Origin: a bacterium
Lineage (GTDB): Bacteria > Electryoneota > Electryoneia > Electryoneales > Electryoneaceae
Length of the DNA stretch: 64,000 nucleotides
Direction: 5' to 3'
Assembly: GCA_020444425.1 (NCBI GenBank)
Contig: JAHLLB010000001.1
Coordinates: 202,938-266,937, forward strand
Part shown: positions 1 through 8,944 of the stretch, one piece after another
How the letters are laid out: every line of letters starts with the position of its first letter
How positions within the stretch are numbered: position 1 is the stretch's first letter
Position numbers and translations under genes: made by a program
Notes under the pieces: model-generated
What the model was told of the DNA's origin: nothing
Databases searched by the model: none
The model's input: only the letters and a program-made list of their open reading frames with translations

Positions 1-3000
1 AATTCTCACTGCCGTCGAAGATCGATTCATTGTGTTCGATCGTATCGACCAGCTCACCACGGACGGTGTAAATGCGAATGGTGCACTTCTTCGGCAGGTG
101 GTTGAACGTGACCCGGCGCTCCCCTCGTCCGGACGAATAGGGGTTGGATGGTTCCTGCACGTTCGCTGCCAGGTATGGATTCGGATACACCTTGATCCGG
201 TCGAGATCGACTTCATCCCGGTCGACTTTAGCCGATTCCGAATCGAAGTTGAACACATCTTCGGTGGCGATCATATTGTACTGGCTGAGCATCAGAACGT
301 CTCCTCCGCGAGGCGGATAGATATGGCCCAGCCCCCGCTCCTCGTTGACCACCTCCTGGAACAGGATGGCCCAGGTCGCCACCGTATCGATGTCGCCGTC
401 ACTGTCCGCGTCGTAGAGGTCAAGCAGCGAGATCTCACTCTTGTTGTTGATCTTGCCGTCGTTGATCTCGCCACCTTCCGGCGCCGTTTTGTCCGCAAAC
501 AGGATCAGCGGCTCGTTGCCCAGGGTGAGATTCTCAACCTTGAAATAGATCGGCATCGCCGTCCAGTTGGCAAAGAATCCCCTGTGCAATTCCATCGAAG
601 TGTCCACCACCTCATTGTAGAAGGTGACGCGGTAGTCGGATGCGGTCGAATCCCCGACGAAATTGTCCACCAGGTAGCTGATCGGACTCATGGTGTACGT
701 CAGCATCGAGTCTTCATCGACAGCGTTGTACAGATCCCAGTAGGATTGGGCGGAGATAAACCGTGCGGGCCGGCGTGGAAGCAGCATGAACGCGCGCAAC
801 CCTTCGAATACCGGGGTTTCCACGACGTCAAAGAAGCTTTCGACGTTCAATAGTCCGTCACCCGCACCGTAGGTCGAATCGAGGAAGGTGTCGTACATGT
901 CGAAGACGCGTTTCGAATTGAATCGGTCTGCCAACGACCCGTCTCTGATTACGGTTTTGTAGCCGCCCTGTGCGCCGTAGCGTGTGATCGTGTACCGCTT
1001 TGCCCTCCGCAGCGAATCAGGATCACTGAAGGTGAATTCGTAATCCTTGTTGTCCAGTACCAGCGTCGGATCGACGACTTCCACGTGGATGAACGCATCC
1101 GCAGATCCCGCAATCGGTTCTGCGCTACCCTCGACCGGGGCTTTGTAGCCGTTGGCCGTCGGGCTGGGGGTCACAACGACGGTGTTCTGGTCGGTTTTTA
1201 CCGTGCCGGTTTCGTCGACGAAGATGTACTTCGAGGTTTCCGCCGGGAACACGCCGGTGGAATCGTTGCCAAAGTCGTAGGATGTGACGGCATAGTAGTA
1301 CTGTTGCCCGTTTTCGACGGTCGAATCCGTCCACACGTGCTGCAACCCGCTGTCCTCGCCGAGGTAGAACGAGACACCGATATCACCGGTAGAGAAGAAT
1401 CCGGCCTTGCCATCCTTGAGGTCGAATTGTTCAATCGGCTTGTGGAATACCTTGCGGCCGAGACCGTCTGTGATGATATAATTCTCGAGGAAACCCGGGT
1501 CAGTCGCACGGTAGATCTTGTAGCCTTCAAAGTCGAACTTGTCCTCGACCGGCTGGGACGGGTCTTCCGAGAACTCAGCCTTGTCATCCCAATACAGAGT
1601 GACGTATCCGTCTCCCGCCACGGCGGTCACCGTCGGCTTCTCCGGTGGACGGGCAAAGTTGTAGTTGCTGTCGTAGATCTGCTGCACGGTTTTCTTGTTC
1701 AGGAACACGTCCACCGAGTCTTCCCCGAAGAACAGCGCGGTGGAGAAGCGTTGCGTGTTGCCGGACGGCAACGGGAAATACCCGGAGCCATACATGAAGT
1801 CACCGTCCATTGCCCGGCCGGGGACAACGTCGATGTTACCGGGTTTCATCCGGTTCCACATGTCGTTGTCGTTGCGCAGCCTCAATTCCGAGGCGGAATC
1901 GATGTCGAAGTAATCAAACGAGGTCAGGCCGATCTGGTCTGACTCATCGATGTCGGTCTTGTCAAAGTGGGGTTCACCGTTGTCAGGCTGGCCGTTGCCT
2001 TCGCCCTGGTCCTGTGTGCCTGCCTGGCCGTCAAAGCCGACGTCATCGGTTCTCGGATCCCAGTCACCGTCGTTGTCAATCCCATCGTTGCGGGCTTCGT
2101 CGATCATCGGATCGTTCAGCCCTGCACCGGTGAAGTAGTCGATGTAGGCATATCCGACGTGGTCAAGGCGCTGATCGACAGAATCTGACGGTGGTACGTA
2201 GCGTTCGTCGATCAACCCGTTGAAGTTGTCGTCAAAGTTGTTGTAACCATCCTCGATCAGCAGGCTGTCTGCGTACAGGATGCGGGTCTGGCCGCGGAAA
2301 TCGTACTCGAGTTCACCGGACTCGGGCATCGTGACGACAGAACGTTCGTAGGTGTTGTAGTCGATCAACACCAGTTCCGATCCGGGGTTGCGGTGAATTC
2401 CGTCTTCGGACCATTCACGGAGTTGCGCTTCCGTCAGAATCGGAGCGTTGCCTGTGTAGTCGCCATCATTGTCGATCCCGTCGAACTCGTTGCCCGGGGA
2501 TTCGAGGAAGGCGTACCCGATCCAACCGACATCATGGTCGTCGTTGACCGGCACCCAACCGTTGGTTCGCGAGGGGCCATTGTTTTCATCGTAGGAATAG
2601 GTAATGTCGTTGTCCGGATCGAAGAACGCGAGGTCGTCGTCCGTATCGCTGCGACCTCCAGCCAACGTGCCGACCACCATGCCGAAGGCAACCTTGTCGT
2701 AGTTGTAGTCGCTGATGTTGGTGATTTCATACTGCCAGACGATGGCGTCTTCCGCGAGGAAGTGTGACCACTGGAACCCTCGTGCGGCGACGCGAATCCC
2801 CATCCCGCCACGGCTGGTGTCGTCCTCGGTCGGGTAGTAGATCATTTCGATCGGGTTGTTTTCCTCGTCACGCACGATCTCGCCGGTTTCCGGATCTTTC
2901 AGGTATTCCATCCGGAATTCGCGGTCGGCGTTGTCATCCATCTGCCAGTAGGATTCCTGGTCAGCGTTGGTAACATCCTTGCCGAAGTAGCCGTTCCATT

Positions 3001-3535
3001 TACCCGCCCAGCCCGGGTCATTCGTGTCCATTTCCCAGAGGATGTCGCGCGGGTCGTCGTATTGCTTGTCCGGCCAGAAGCTCGGCCACGTTTCCGGTTG
3101 GTGGCTCATCGCAACGAGGCCCGCTTCGCCCGGATCGTCCGAGGCTTGATCCGGCGGGGCGCCGAACCCCGGCAACGCTTCAAATCCCCAGTGGACACCG
3201 TTCGGACTGACATCGTCAGTCCCTCGCGGCGATCGGCAGGTGACAACGGAATGAATGATGTCGTTGGATGGGTGCGTGTACTCGACTCCGACGCAGATGG
3301 TCACGTCGCCGACGTACTCGTTGCCCGTGCCTAAGGGCCACTCACCTGAGATTTCACTCAGGTTACCGACGAGGCCGTAGTTATAGAAAATCGTCCGGAC
3401 CTTGTTGCCGCTGTGGATGTTCTCATAGCTGTAGAGACGATTGCCCTTGTATTGCGGTGGCACCTGCGCCAGGCTCACCGGCAGGATCGCCAGGACAAAC
3501 AACAGCAGCAATCCCGTCACGAGTCGTTTGTTCAT
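1..3535 (-). CDS. Large secreted/cell-surface protein, partial (C-terminus lies beyond the window start)
   Basis: Manual minus-strand translation from ATG at 3535 (MNKRLVTGLLLLFVLAILPVSLAQVPPQYKG..., a signal peptide) reads open to base 1, ending ...GELVDTIEHNESIFDGSEN. It contains repeated DG(I)DNDGD-type acidic motifs and an Fn3-like stretch (PPEKPTVTAVAGDGYVTLYWD). It is absent from the ORF track because no stop falls in the window. Confidence 0.85.
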   Translation of the reverse strand, partial: MNKRLVTGLLLLFVLAILPVSLAQVPPQYKGNRLYSYENIHSGNKVRTIFYNYGLVGNLSEISGEWPLGTGNEYVGDVTICVGVEYTHPSNDIIHSVVTCRSPRGTDDVSPNGVHWGFEALPGFGAPPDQASDDPGEAGLVAMSHQPETWPSFWPDKQYDDPRDILWEMDTNDPGWAGKWNGYFGKDVTNADQESYWQMDDNADREFRMEYLKDPETGEIVRDEENNPIEMIYYPTEDDTSRGGMGIRVAARGFQWSHFLAEDAIVWQYEITNISDYNYDKVAFGMVVGTLAGGRSDTDDDLAFFDPDNDITYSYDENNGPSRTNGWVPVNDDHDVGWIGYAFLESPGNEFDGIDNDGDYTGNAPILTEAQLREWSEDGIHRNPGSELVLIDYNTYERSVVTMPESGELEYDFRGQTRILYADSLLIEDGYNNFDDNFNGLIDERYVPPSDSVDQRLDHVGYAYIDYFTGAGLNDPMIDEARNDGIDNDGDWDPRTDDVGFDGQAGTQDQGEGNGQPDNGEPHFDKTDIDESDQIGLTSFDYFDIDSASELRLRNDNDMWNRMKPGNIDVVPGRAMDGDFMYGSGYFPLPSGNTQRFSTALFFGEDSVDVFLNKKTVQQIYDSNYNFARPPEKPTVTAVAGDGYVTLYWDDKAEFSEDPSQPVEDKFDFEGYKIYRATDPGFLENYIITDGLGRKVFHKPIEQFDLKDGKAGFFSTGDIGVSFYLGEDSGLQHVWTDSTVENGQQYYYAVTSYDFGNDSTGVFPAETSKYIFVDETGTVKTDQNTVVVTPSPTANGYKAPVEGSAEPIAGSADAFIHVEVVDPTLVLDNKDYEFTFSDPDSLRRAKRYTITRYGAQGGYKTVIRDGSLADRFNSKRVFDMYDTFLDSTYGAGDGLLNVESFFDVVETPVFEGLRAFMLLPRRPARFISAQSYWDLYNAVDEDSMLTYTMSPISYLVDNFVGDSTASDYRVTFYNEVVDTSMELHRGFFANWTAMPIYFKVENLTLGNEPLILFADKTAPEGGEINDGKINNKSEISLLDLYDADSDGDIDTVATWAILFQEVVNEERGLGHIYPPRGGDVLMLSQYNMIATEDVFNFDSESAKVDRDEVDLDRIKVYPNPYLAANVQEPSNPYSSGRGERRVTFNHLPKKCTIRIYTVRGELVDTIEHNESIFDGSEN

Positions 3536-3597
3536 CAATGTTATCCTCAGCTGAATCCGAGGGATTCCCATGTCTGATCCGTTCACGGTTAACCCCC

Positions 3598-6447
3598 TCA
3601 GAAGGAAAACTTGAAGCCAATTCGCACTTCACGCGGCCGGCTGTAGTACTGCGGCCGGTTGTACACTTCGTCCAGCGTATTGATGGACGGCTCTTCGGAC
3701 GGCAGGTTCTGGTAGTATTCCTGCGTGTACGTCGCCCGTCCGGTGTCGGTGAACACGTCGTTTTCGTTCAAGCGGTCGAACACGTTGCGTACCATCAGTT
3801 CGACACTGGCCGTGATGCCGGTTCCCTCGAACCACGGCAGGTAGTAGAACGCGTTCAGGTCGACATTGAAGTAGTCCGGCTTGCGGGCGTCGTTTTCGAA
3901 GGAGATTTCGACGTCCGCTTCTGTAGCCAGGTTTCTTGAGGTGTACGGCAGGCCCGAACCGTAGTAGGCGATCAGTGACGCACCCCAGATCCTTGGCTGG
4001 AAGTAGTTGAACGTCATGTTGATCGTGTGACGGCGGTCCCAGTCCAGCGGCAGCAGTTGCTTGATCGGTTCCTGGTCGCTTTTCTGCGCATTGAAGGCGT
4101 CCTGCGGGTCGGACGCGTTGCCTTCCGCGATCTGGTAGGTGTAGTTCAACTGCCCGGAGAAGCCGTTGGCGTAGCGTTTATCCAGCGACAGCACGATCCC
4201 CTTGACCTCGCCGAAGTCACGGTTGGTGTACTGGATGTACTTGGTGCCGGCGTCGTAGGTACTGATGATCCGGTCGGAGCTGACCAGGTTTCGGATATCG
4301 CGCTGGTACAGGCTCAGGCCCATCGACATGTCGTCGGTGATTCCCTGCTGCAGGCCGAACTCGTAGGAGATCGTCTTCTCTGCTTCGAGATCCGGATTGC
4401 CCATCAACGTACCGGTAGAGGAATTCGGATCCAGCTCCCATTCGGGGTTGGTGTACAGGTACTCGTAGCGGGGACGCTGGAAGAAGTGACCATACGCGAA
4501 GTGCAGCACGCCGGTCGGGCTGATCGGGTAGGCAACACCCAGTCGTGGTGACACCTGGTATTTCGCTGTTGCGTCATCCCACCAGTACGTGTGACGCGTC
4601 TTCAGCGGGTCATTGGCGTGACTTTCCAACAGCGGCGAATAGATGTTCGGATCGGCCGGATCTGCGAGGATCCTGGCGTCCGGATCGAAGTAGTCGAGAC
4701 GGACACCCGCGTTCACGATGAAGTTCTTGAACTCGATCTTGTCCTGGACATACACCGCCCCCTCGAACGGGTTGTTGAAATACTCATCGTGATCGAGGGT
4801 TGACGGGTCGCGGATGAAGAACTCGGAAGACGTTTCATCCTTGGGATCGAGACTGGCAAGGGTAAACTGCTTGTAGTGGATGGTGTTGAAGTTTGCGCTT
4901 ACACCGGCGACCACATAGTGTACACGGTTAGCTTGCCAGTTCAGCTTGATGGTGCCGTTGTGCGTGTCGGTAAAGCGGCGGAAGTGTTCATTGTTGGTTC
5001 CGCCCATCTTCAGTGTCACACCGGGGCTGAGGTCAGAGAAGAACGAACTGACATAGCGTTCGTCGTACGGATCTTCAAACGTATAGTGGTAGTATTCCTT
5101 GAAGGTGTTTGAATACCCGGTTTCGATGAACGCCGCCTGGCTCAGCGCCCATGTGGCGCGCAGCATGTTGGTCCGGCCACGGGAGAACCGTTGCAGAATA
5201 CCTTCCGGAACGTACCGCCAGTCGTTGTCGTAGTCCTTGTAGTTCCGGTCGTCCCACAGGCTGGAGTAGTTCAGCTTGATGTTGTCGGTCAGCTGGTAGG
5301 TCAGCTTTCCATACAGGTAGAGGTTCCGGTCGGGGTTCATTTCCACCGCGTCCCCGTCGCCGAAAATCGGGATCACGCCGACCGCGTCGTACACTTCCTG
5401 CGCACGGAGGGTATCGTAGTCTTCGGGAAAGGCATCCGGGAATTCACGGAAGACTTCGCCGATATCGAGGTCGGGGCGCACGACTGTCCCGTTGTCGGTT
5501 ACCGCGTAGTGCTCCAGCCCCCAGCGCCGCTGGCCGTAATACCAGCCGGAGTTATCATCCATGCGGCCGTTGAGGAAGAAGGTCAGCTTGTCGTTGGTGT
5601 ACGGCACCGGCCCGGACAAACTTCCTTCGTAGTCCTGGATCGCCATCGGACTGATATCGTCGATGTTGTAGAACACATCGTCATGGGTCGAGAGGTAGTC
5701 ACCATAGCGCGTGATCACCTGCCCGCCGTAGTCGCTGCCACCTTCCCGGGTGATCAGGTTGACCACACCGGACATCGCCTGTCCGTATTCGGCGTTGAAC
5801 GTACCGGAGATGACCTGCAACTCCTGCACCGCGCCCTGGTTCAACGTGGTCGCCTGGGAGTTGTCGTACGCGTCCTGCACCGGGATACCATCGACCAGGT
5901 ACACTACTTCGCCTGAACGTCCCCCACGGAAGTGTCCATCGACCACACCGGCCTGCAGGTTAACCGCTTCCTGCACTCGCGTGATCGGCATCGCTTCCAG
6001 GTCTTCGGCGCCAACAGAGGCCGTCGAGAACGTCCGGTCCATCTCGATAATCGGCTTCTCTGCCACGATCGTCACTTCTTCGCCCATGAAGGCGGACGGG
6101 TCCAGCTCGACGTCCAGCGTCGTCGTCTTGTCCACGTTCACCTCGACGCCGGTGATCGTCTTCGTCGCATACCCCAGCGACGAGACCACGATCGAATAGG
6201 AATCCGGCATCAGGTTGATGATGTAGTACTGGCCGTCCAGGTCGGTCGCCGCACCACGGGGCGTACCATCTACCAGCACGTTCGCCGCCGCGATCGGTTC
6301 ACCGGTCGACGCATCCCGCACCACACCCATGATCTTACCAGTCGTACCGGCAAGAACGGAGACAGGCAGCAGAAAGACGGCGAACAGGAGTGTGGAAAAG
6401 ACCAGGTACAACGGAACAGAACAGGATCGAAGGTTCATGAGCGTCAC
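3598..6447 (-). CDS. TonB-dependent receptor with carboxypeptidase-regulatory-like N-terminal domain
   Basis: ORF 949 aa: signal peptide, GKIMGVVRDASTGEPIAAANVLVDGTPRGAATDLDGQYYI (CarboxypepD_reg), plug domain (VYLVDGIPVQDAYDNSQATTLN), C-terminal ...REVRIGFKFSF. Confidence 0.9.
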   Translation of the reverse strand: MTLMNLRSCSVPLYLVFSTLLFAVFLLPVSVLAGTTGKIMGVVRDASTGEPIAAANVLVDGTPRGAATDLDGQYYIINLMPDSYSIVVSSLGYATKTITGVEVNVDKTTTLDVELDPSAFMGEEVTIVAEKPIIEMDRTFSTASVGAEDLEAMPITRVQEAVNLQAGVVDGHFRGGRSGEVVYLVDGIPVQDAYDNSQATTLNQGAVQELQVISGTFNAEYGQAMSGVVNLITREGGSDYGGQVITRYGDYLSTHDDVFYNIDDISPMAIQDYEGSLSGPVPYTNDKLTFFLNGRMDDNSGWYYGQRRWGLEHYAVTDNGTVVRPDLDIGEVFREFPDAFPEDYDTLRAQEVYDAVGVIPIFGDGDAVEMNPDRNLYLYGKLTYQLTDNIKLNYSSLWDDRNYKDYDNDWRYVPEGILQRFSRGRTNMLRATWALSQAAFIETGYSNTFKEYYHYTFEDPYDERYVSSFFSDLSPGVTLKMGGTNNEHFRRFTDTHNGTIKLNWQANRVHYVVAGVSANFNTIHYKQFTLASLDPKDETSSEFFIRDPSTLDHDEYFNNPFEGAVYVQDKIEFKNFIVNAGVRLDYFDPDARILADPADPNIYSPLLESHANDPLKTRHTYWWDDATAKYQVSPRLGVAYPISPTGVLHFAYGHFFQRPRYEYLYTNPEWELDPNSSTGTLMGNPDLEAEKTISYEFGLQQGITDDMSMGLSLYQRDIRNLVSSDRIISTYDAGTKYIQYTNRDFGEVKGIVLSLDKRYANGFSGQLNYTYQIAEGNASDPQDAFNAQKSDQEPIKQLLPLDWDRRHTINMTFNYFQPRIWGASLIAYYGSGLPYTSRNLATEADVEISFENDARKPDYFNVDLNAFYYLPWFEGTGITASVELMVRNVFDRLNENDVFTDTGRATYTQEYYQNLPSEEPSINTLDEVYNRPQYYSRPREVRIGFKFSF

Positions 6448-7030
6448 CTTGGATAATCCGTCTACAACCGCATCTCAGCCCTGCAGATCGTACGATTCCT
6501 CACTGCACACAACAGTCCCGCCGGGATACGACTTATCCCGCGCGATCTTTCAGGGTGCTGGTTGACGTAATCGGCTTGGGCACGGTGGCAGGCCGTGGTG
6601 TCACTGATCGTGCTTGTACGTGCCCGGGATACCGCCGGTCCCGCGATCGGCGGAGTGGTGTTCGTTGAGGGTGAATGGCGGACGTGATGGTCTTGTAAAC
6701 CCGCGCTATGATACCCGGCCGTCTCCAACGTACCTCTTGCACACGCCCTGTCTTCACCCAAAACGGCCAAGTCGTATAAAAGTATTGTGTTCTTTTGGTC
6801 CTACGCAACGCTTGGCTCGCTTTTTCACGTGGAAATGGGTCTCTTTTTGAGTAAAATGGGAGCAAACCGCTGTGAAGACTCCGTCATATACGAAAAACAC
6901 GAAGTGACTTCACCATGCAAAACGTACGTTCCACCAGATTTGTCGCTTGGATGAAGAAACAGACAGAAGGTAACTGATGTTATTGTCTTACTGAGCCCGC
7001 CGCATCCAGCCGTTTTTAGTCGTCCTTACG

Positions 7031-7066
7031 AAAAAGCGCTCCTCCGAAATCTGGAGGAGCGCTTTA
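7031..7066 (-). terminator. Rho-independent terminator for the 7091..8830 gene
   Basis: Minus strand AAAGCGCTCCTCC-AGATTTC-GGAGGAGCGCTTTTT: 13-bp stem followed by a U-tract. Confidence 0.85.
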
Positions 7067-7090
7067 CCGTGTGCGTAACAATCAGGTGCG

Positions 7091-8830
7091 TCAGTTCTTC
7101 GCGCTGGTGGTCCAGTCGGCGATCCAGTTGAAACCGTCGCCCATGCCACCGATGTACTGCGCCTGATCGAACCATGCATCCATGGTGGTCGGATCCATCG
7201 CGTTGCCGGCGTCCAGCAGGATCGAACCGGCATTCGGGGTGAAGTTCGGCGCGTCCGTGTTCGCGGCATCCATCAGATCCGGATCGGTGCCGAACCAGTT
7301 GTTGGTCATCATGTCGCTGATGAAGTCTTCTTCGTCAATGCTGTCATCATCGTCCGACCAGTCGAGGCCGTCCTTGTCGATGGCGTTGTTAAAGAAGACG
7401 GTGTAGTCAACAACGAGGTCACCGTTCTCGGCGTTGTCCCACGTTGCGTCCTGGTCGATATCGATACCGAATTCGCCGAAGTTCATCACGACGGCGTTGT
7501 AGATGTAGGCGCCGGTACCTTCACGCAACAGCATGCCAAGGTCGGATTCGCCGTTCCCATTGCCCGCACCGATCAGGGTAAGGTTTGAGATCATCGGCAT
7601 CGACATCGGCGTGGCGGCGTTGTCGTCCGCGTTGCCGTCTGCTTCGATGCCCTGGTCTGCGTCGTCGGCGTACTGCTGGCAGATCCAGTACTGGCCCATG
7701 CCACGCCAGCCGTCGGTCCAGTCAAACTGGTCGTCCGCGCAGCCAGTGATGAATACATGCTTCGCGCTGGCGGTGCCGCCGAAGAACTCGATACCGTCGT
7801 CCTTGTTCATGTGAACCTGGACGTAGTCGATTTCTGTGCCGCTGCCGACGCCCTGCAACGCGAGACCGTTCAGCTCGTTGTCCGGGCTGATTTCACGGCC
7901 GGCGAACTCGATGCGCACATACTTGACGATGCCGGAATCGTCGGCGTCGTTCGTGCCACCATATACGCCGGTGTCGCCTTCGCCGTAGGCCTCGGCCCCG
8001 GAGTTCAGCGTCGCTTCACCGTTGATGATCACGCCACCCCAGTCACCACGTCCACGGCTGCCTTCCGCCTTGTCGGAGGTGAATACGATCGGGGCATTGG
8101 CGGTGCCTTCGGCCTCAATGCGGCCGCTGCGGCGGATGACCAGCATACCTTCCGTGGCGGACTCACCGTAGATGGTCACATTCGGCGGGATGCTGAGCGT
8201 AACTTCCGTCGCGTTCGGGTCGTCGCTGCCGACGAACACACCACCACGCAGGAGGTAGGTGTTTCCGGAGATCAGGGTCATATCGGTCGAGATCACACCT
8301 TCCAGGATTTGGTCCACGGACTTCGCTTCGGCGAACGGGGTGAAGGAACGCACCTCGGACCAACCGGTTTCGCTGCCGTCATCCCAGACGGTCGCGACAC
8401 GCCAGTAGTAGGTGTTGCCCACGACCCACTTGTTGACCTGCGGCTCGTAGTAGTCGTACAACAACACTTCGTCTTCGTCGCCATCGTCGTCGACGTCATC
8501 TTCGTCAACGAAGCTCATCTGGTAGAAGTCCTCGACCAGGGTGGTGACGCCGAAACCGTTGTCCGGGGCGATCTGGACACGGTAGCCGTCCGCCATGTCA
8601 ACCGGCTCCCAATCGAGCGTGAAAGAAACGCCCATGTCGGACAGGTCTTTCAGGTCGATGTCCGCGCCGTCTGCCGGGGCAATCAGTTCCGGAGCGTCTT
8701 CGTCGACCGTCGGTCCGACGGGACCATCATCATCATCATCGTCGCTGCAGCCAGCGAACGCGAAAATCATCAGGCCGAGTGCCAGGATGGCGGTCAGCCA
8801 GCTCATGCGGGTAAATGTCCCACGAAACAT
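7091..8830 (-). CDS. Beta-helix-type surface lipoprotein
   Basis: ORF to 8878; likely start MFRGTFTRMSWLTAILALGLMIFAFAGCSDDDDDDGPVGPTVDED (lipobox LMIFAFAGC then an Asp run). Fn3-like segment, then beta-helix-like repeats (VTIYGESATEGMLVIRRSGRIEAEGTANAPIVFTSDKAEGSRGRGDWGGVIINGEATLN). Confidence 0.8.
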   Translation of the reverse strand: MFRGTFTRMSWLTAILALGLMIFAFAGCSDDDDDDGPVGPTVDEDAPELIAPADGADIDLKDLSDMGVSFTLDWEPVDMADGYRVQIAPDNGFGVTTLVEDFYQMSFVDEDDVDDDGDEDEVLLYDYYEPQVNKWVVGNTYYWRVATVWDDGSETGWSEVRSFTPFAEAKSVDQILEGVISTDMTLISGNTYLLRGGVFVGSDDPNATEVTLSIPPNVTIYGESATEGMLVIRRSGRIEAEGTANAPIVFTSDKAEGSRGRGDWGGVIINGEATLNSGAEAYGEGDTGVYGGTNDADDSGIVKYVRIEFAGREISPDNELNGLALQGVGSGTEIDYVQVHMNKDDGIEFFGGTASAKHVFITGCADDQFDWTDGWRGMGQYWICQQYADDADQGIEADGNADDNAATPMSMPMISNLTLIGAGNGNGESDLGMLLREGTGAYIYNAVVMNFGEFGIDIDQDATWDNAENGDLVVDYTVFFNNAIDKDGLDWSDDDDSIDEEDFISDMMTNNWFGTDPDLMDAANTDAPNFTPNAGSILLDAGNAMDPTTMDAWFDQAQYIGGMGDGFNWIADWTTSAKN

Positions 8831-8944
8831 CGTCTTTCTCCTCTTCAGTCTCTTTAGATCCGTGCGTACGGATCCCATATCCGTTCAAGACGAACTGTCG
8901 TTGACTAGTGTTAGTTTGTTGTGAACTCTGGGTTCAGTTCTCGC

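Noticed and set aside
6448-7030. Cobalamin or other riboswitch upstream of the first TonB receptor
   Set aside because: No B12-box or other recognisable aptamer core could be found by eye on the minus strand.
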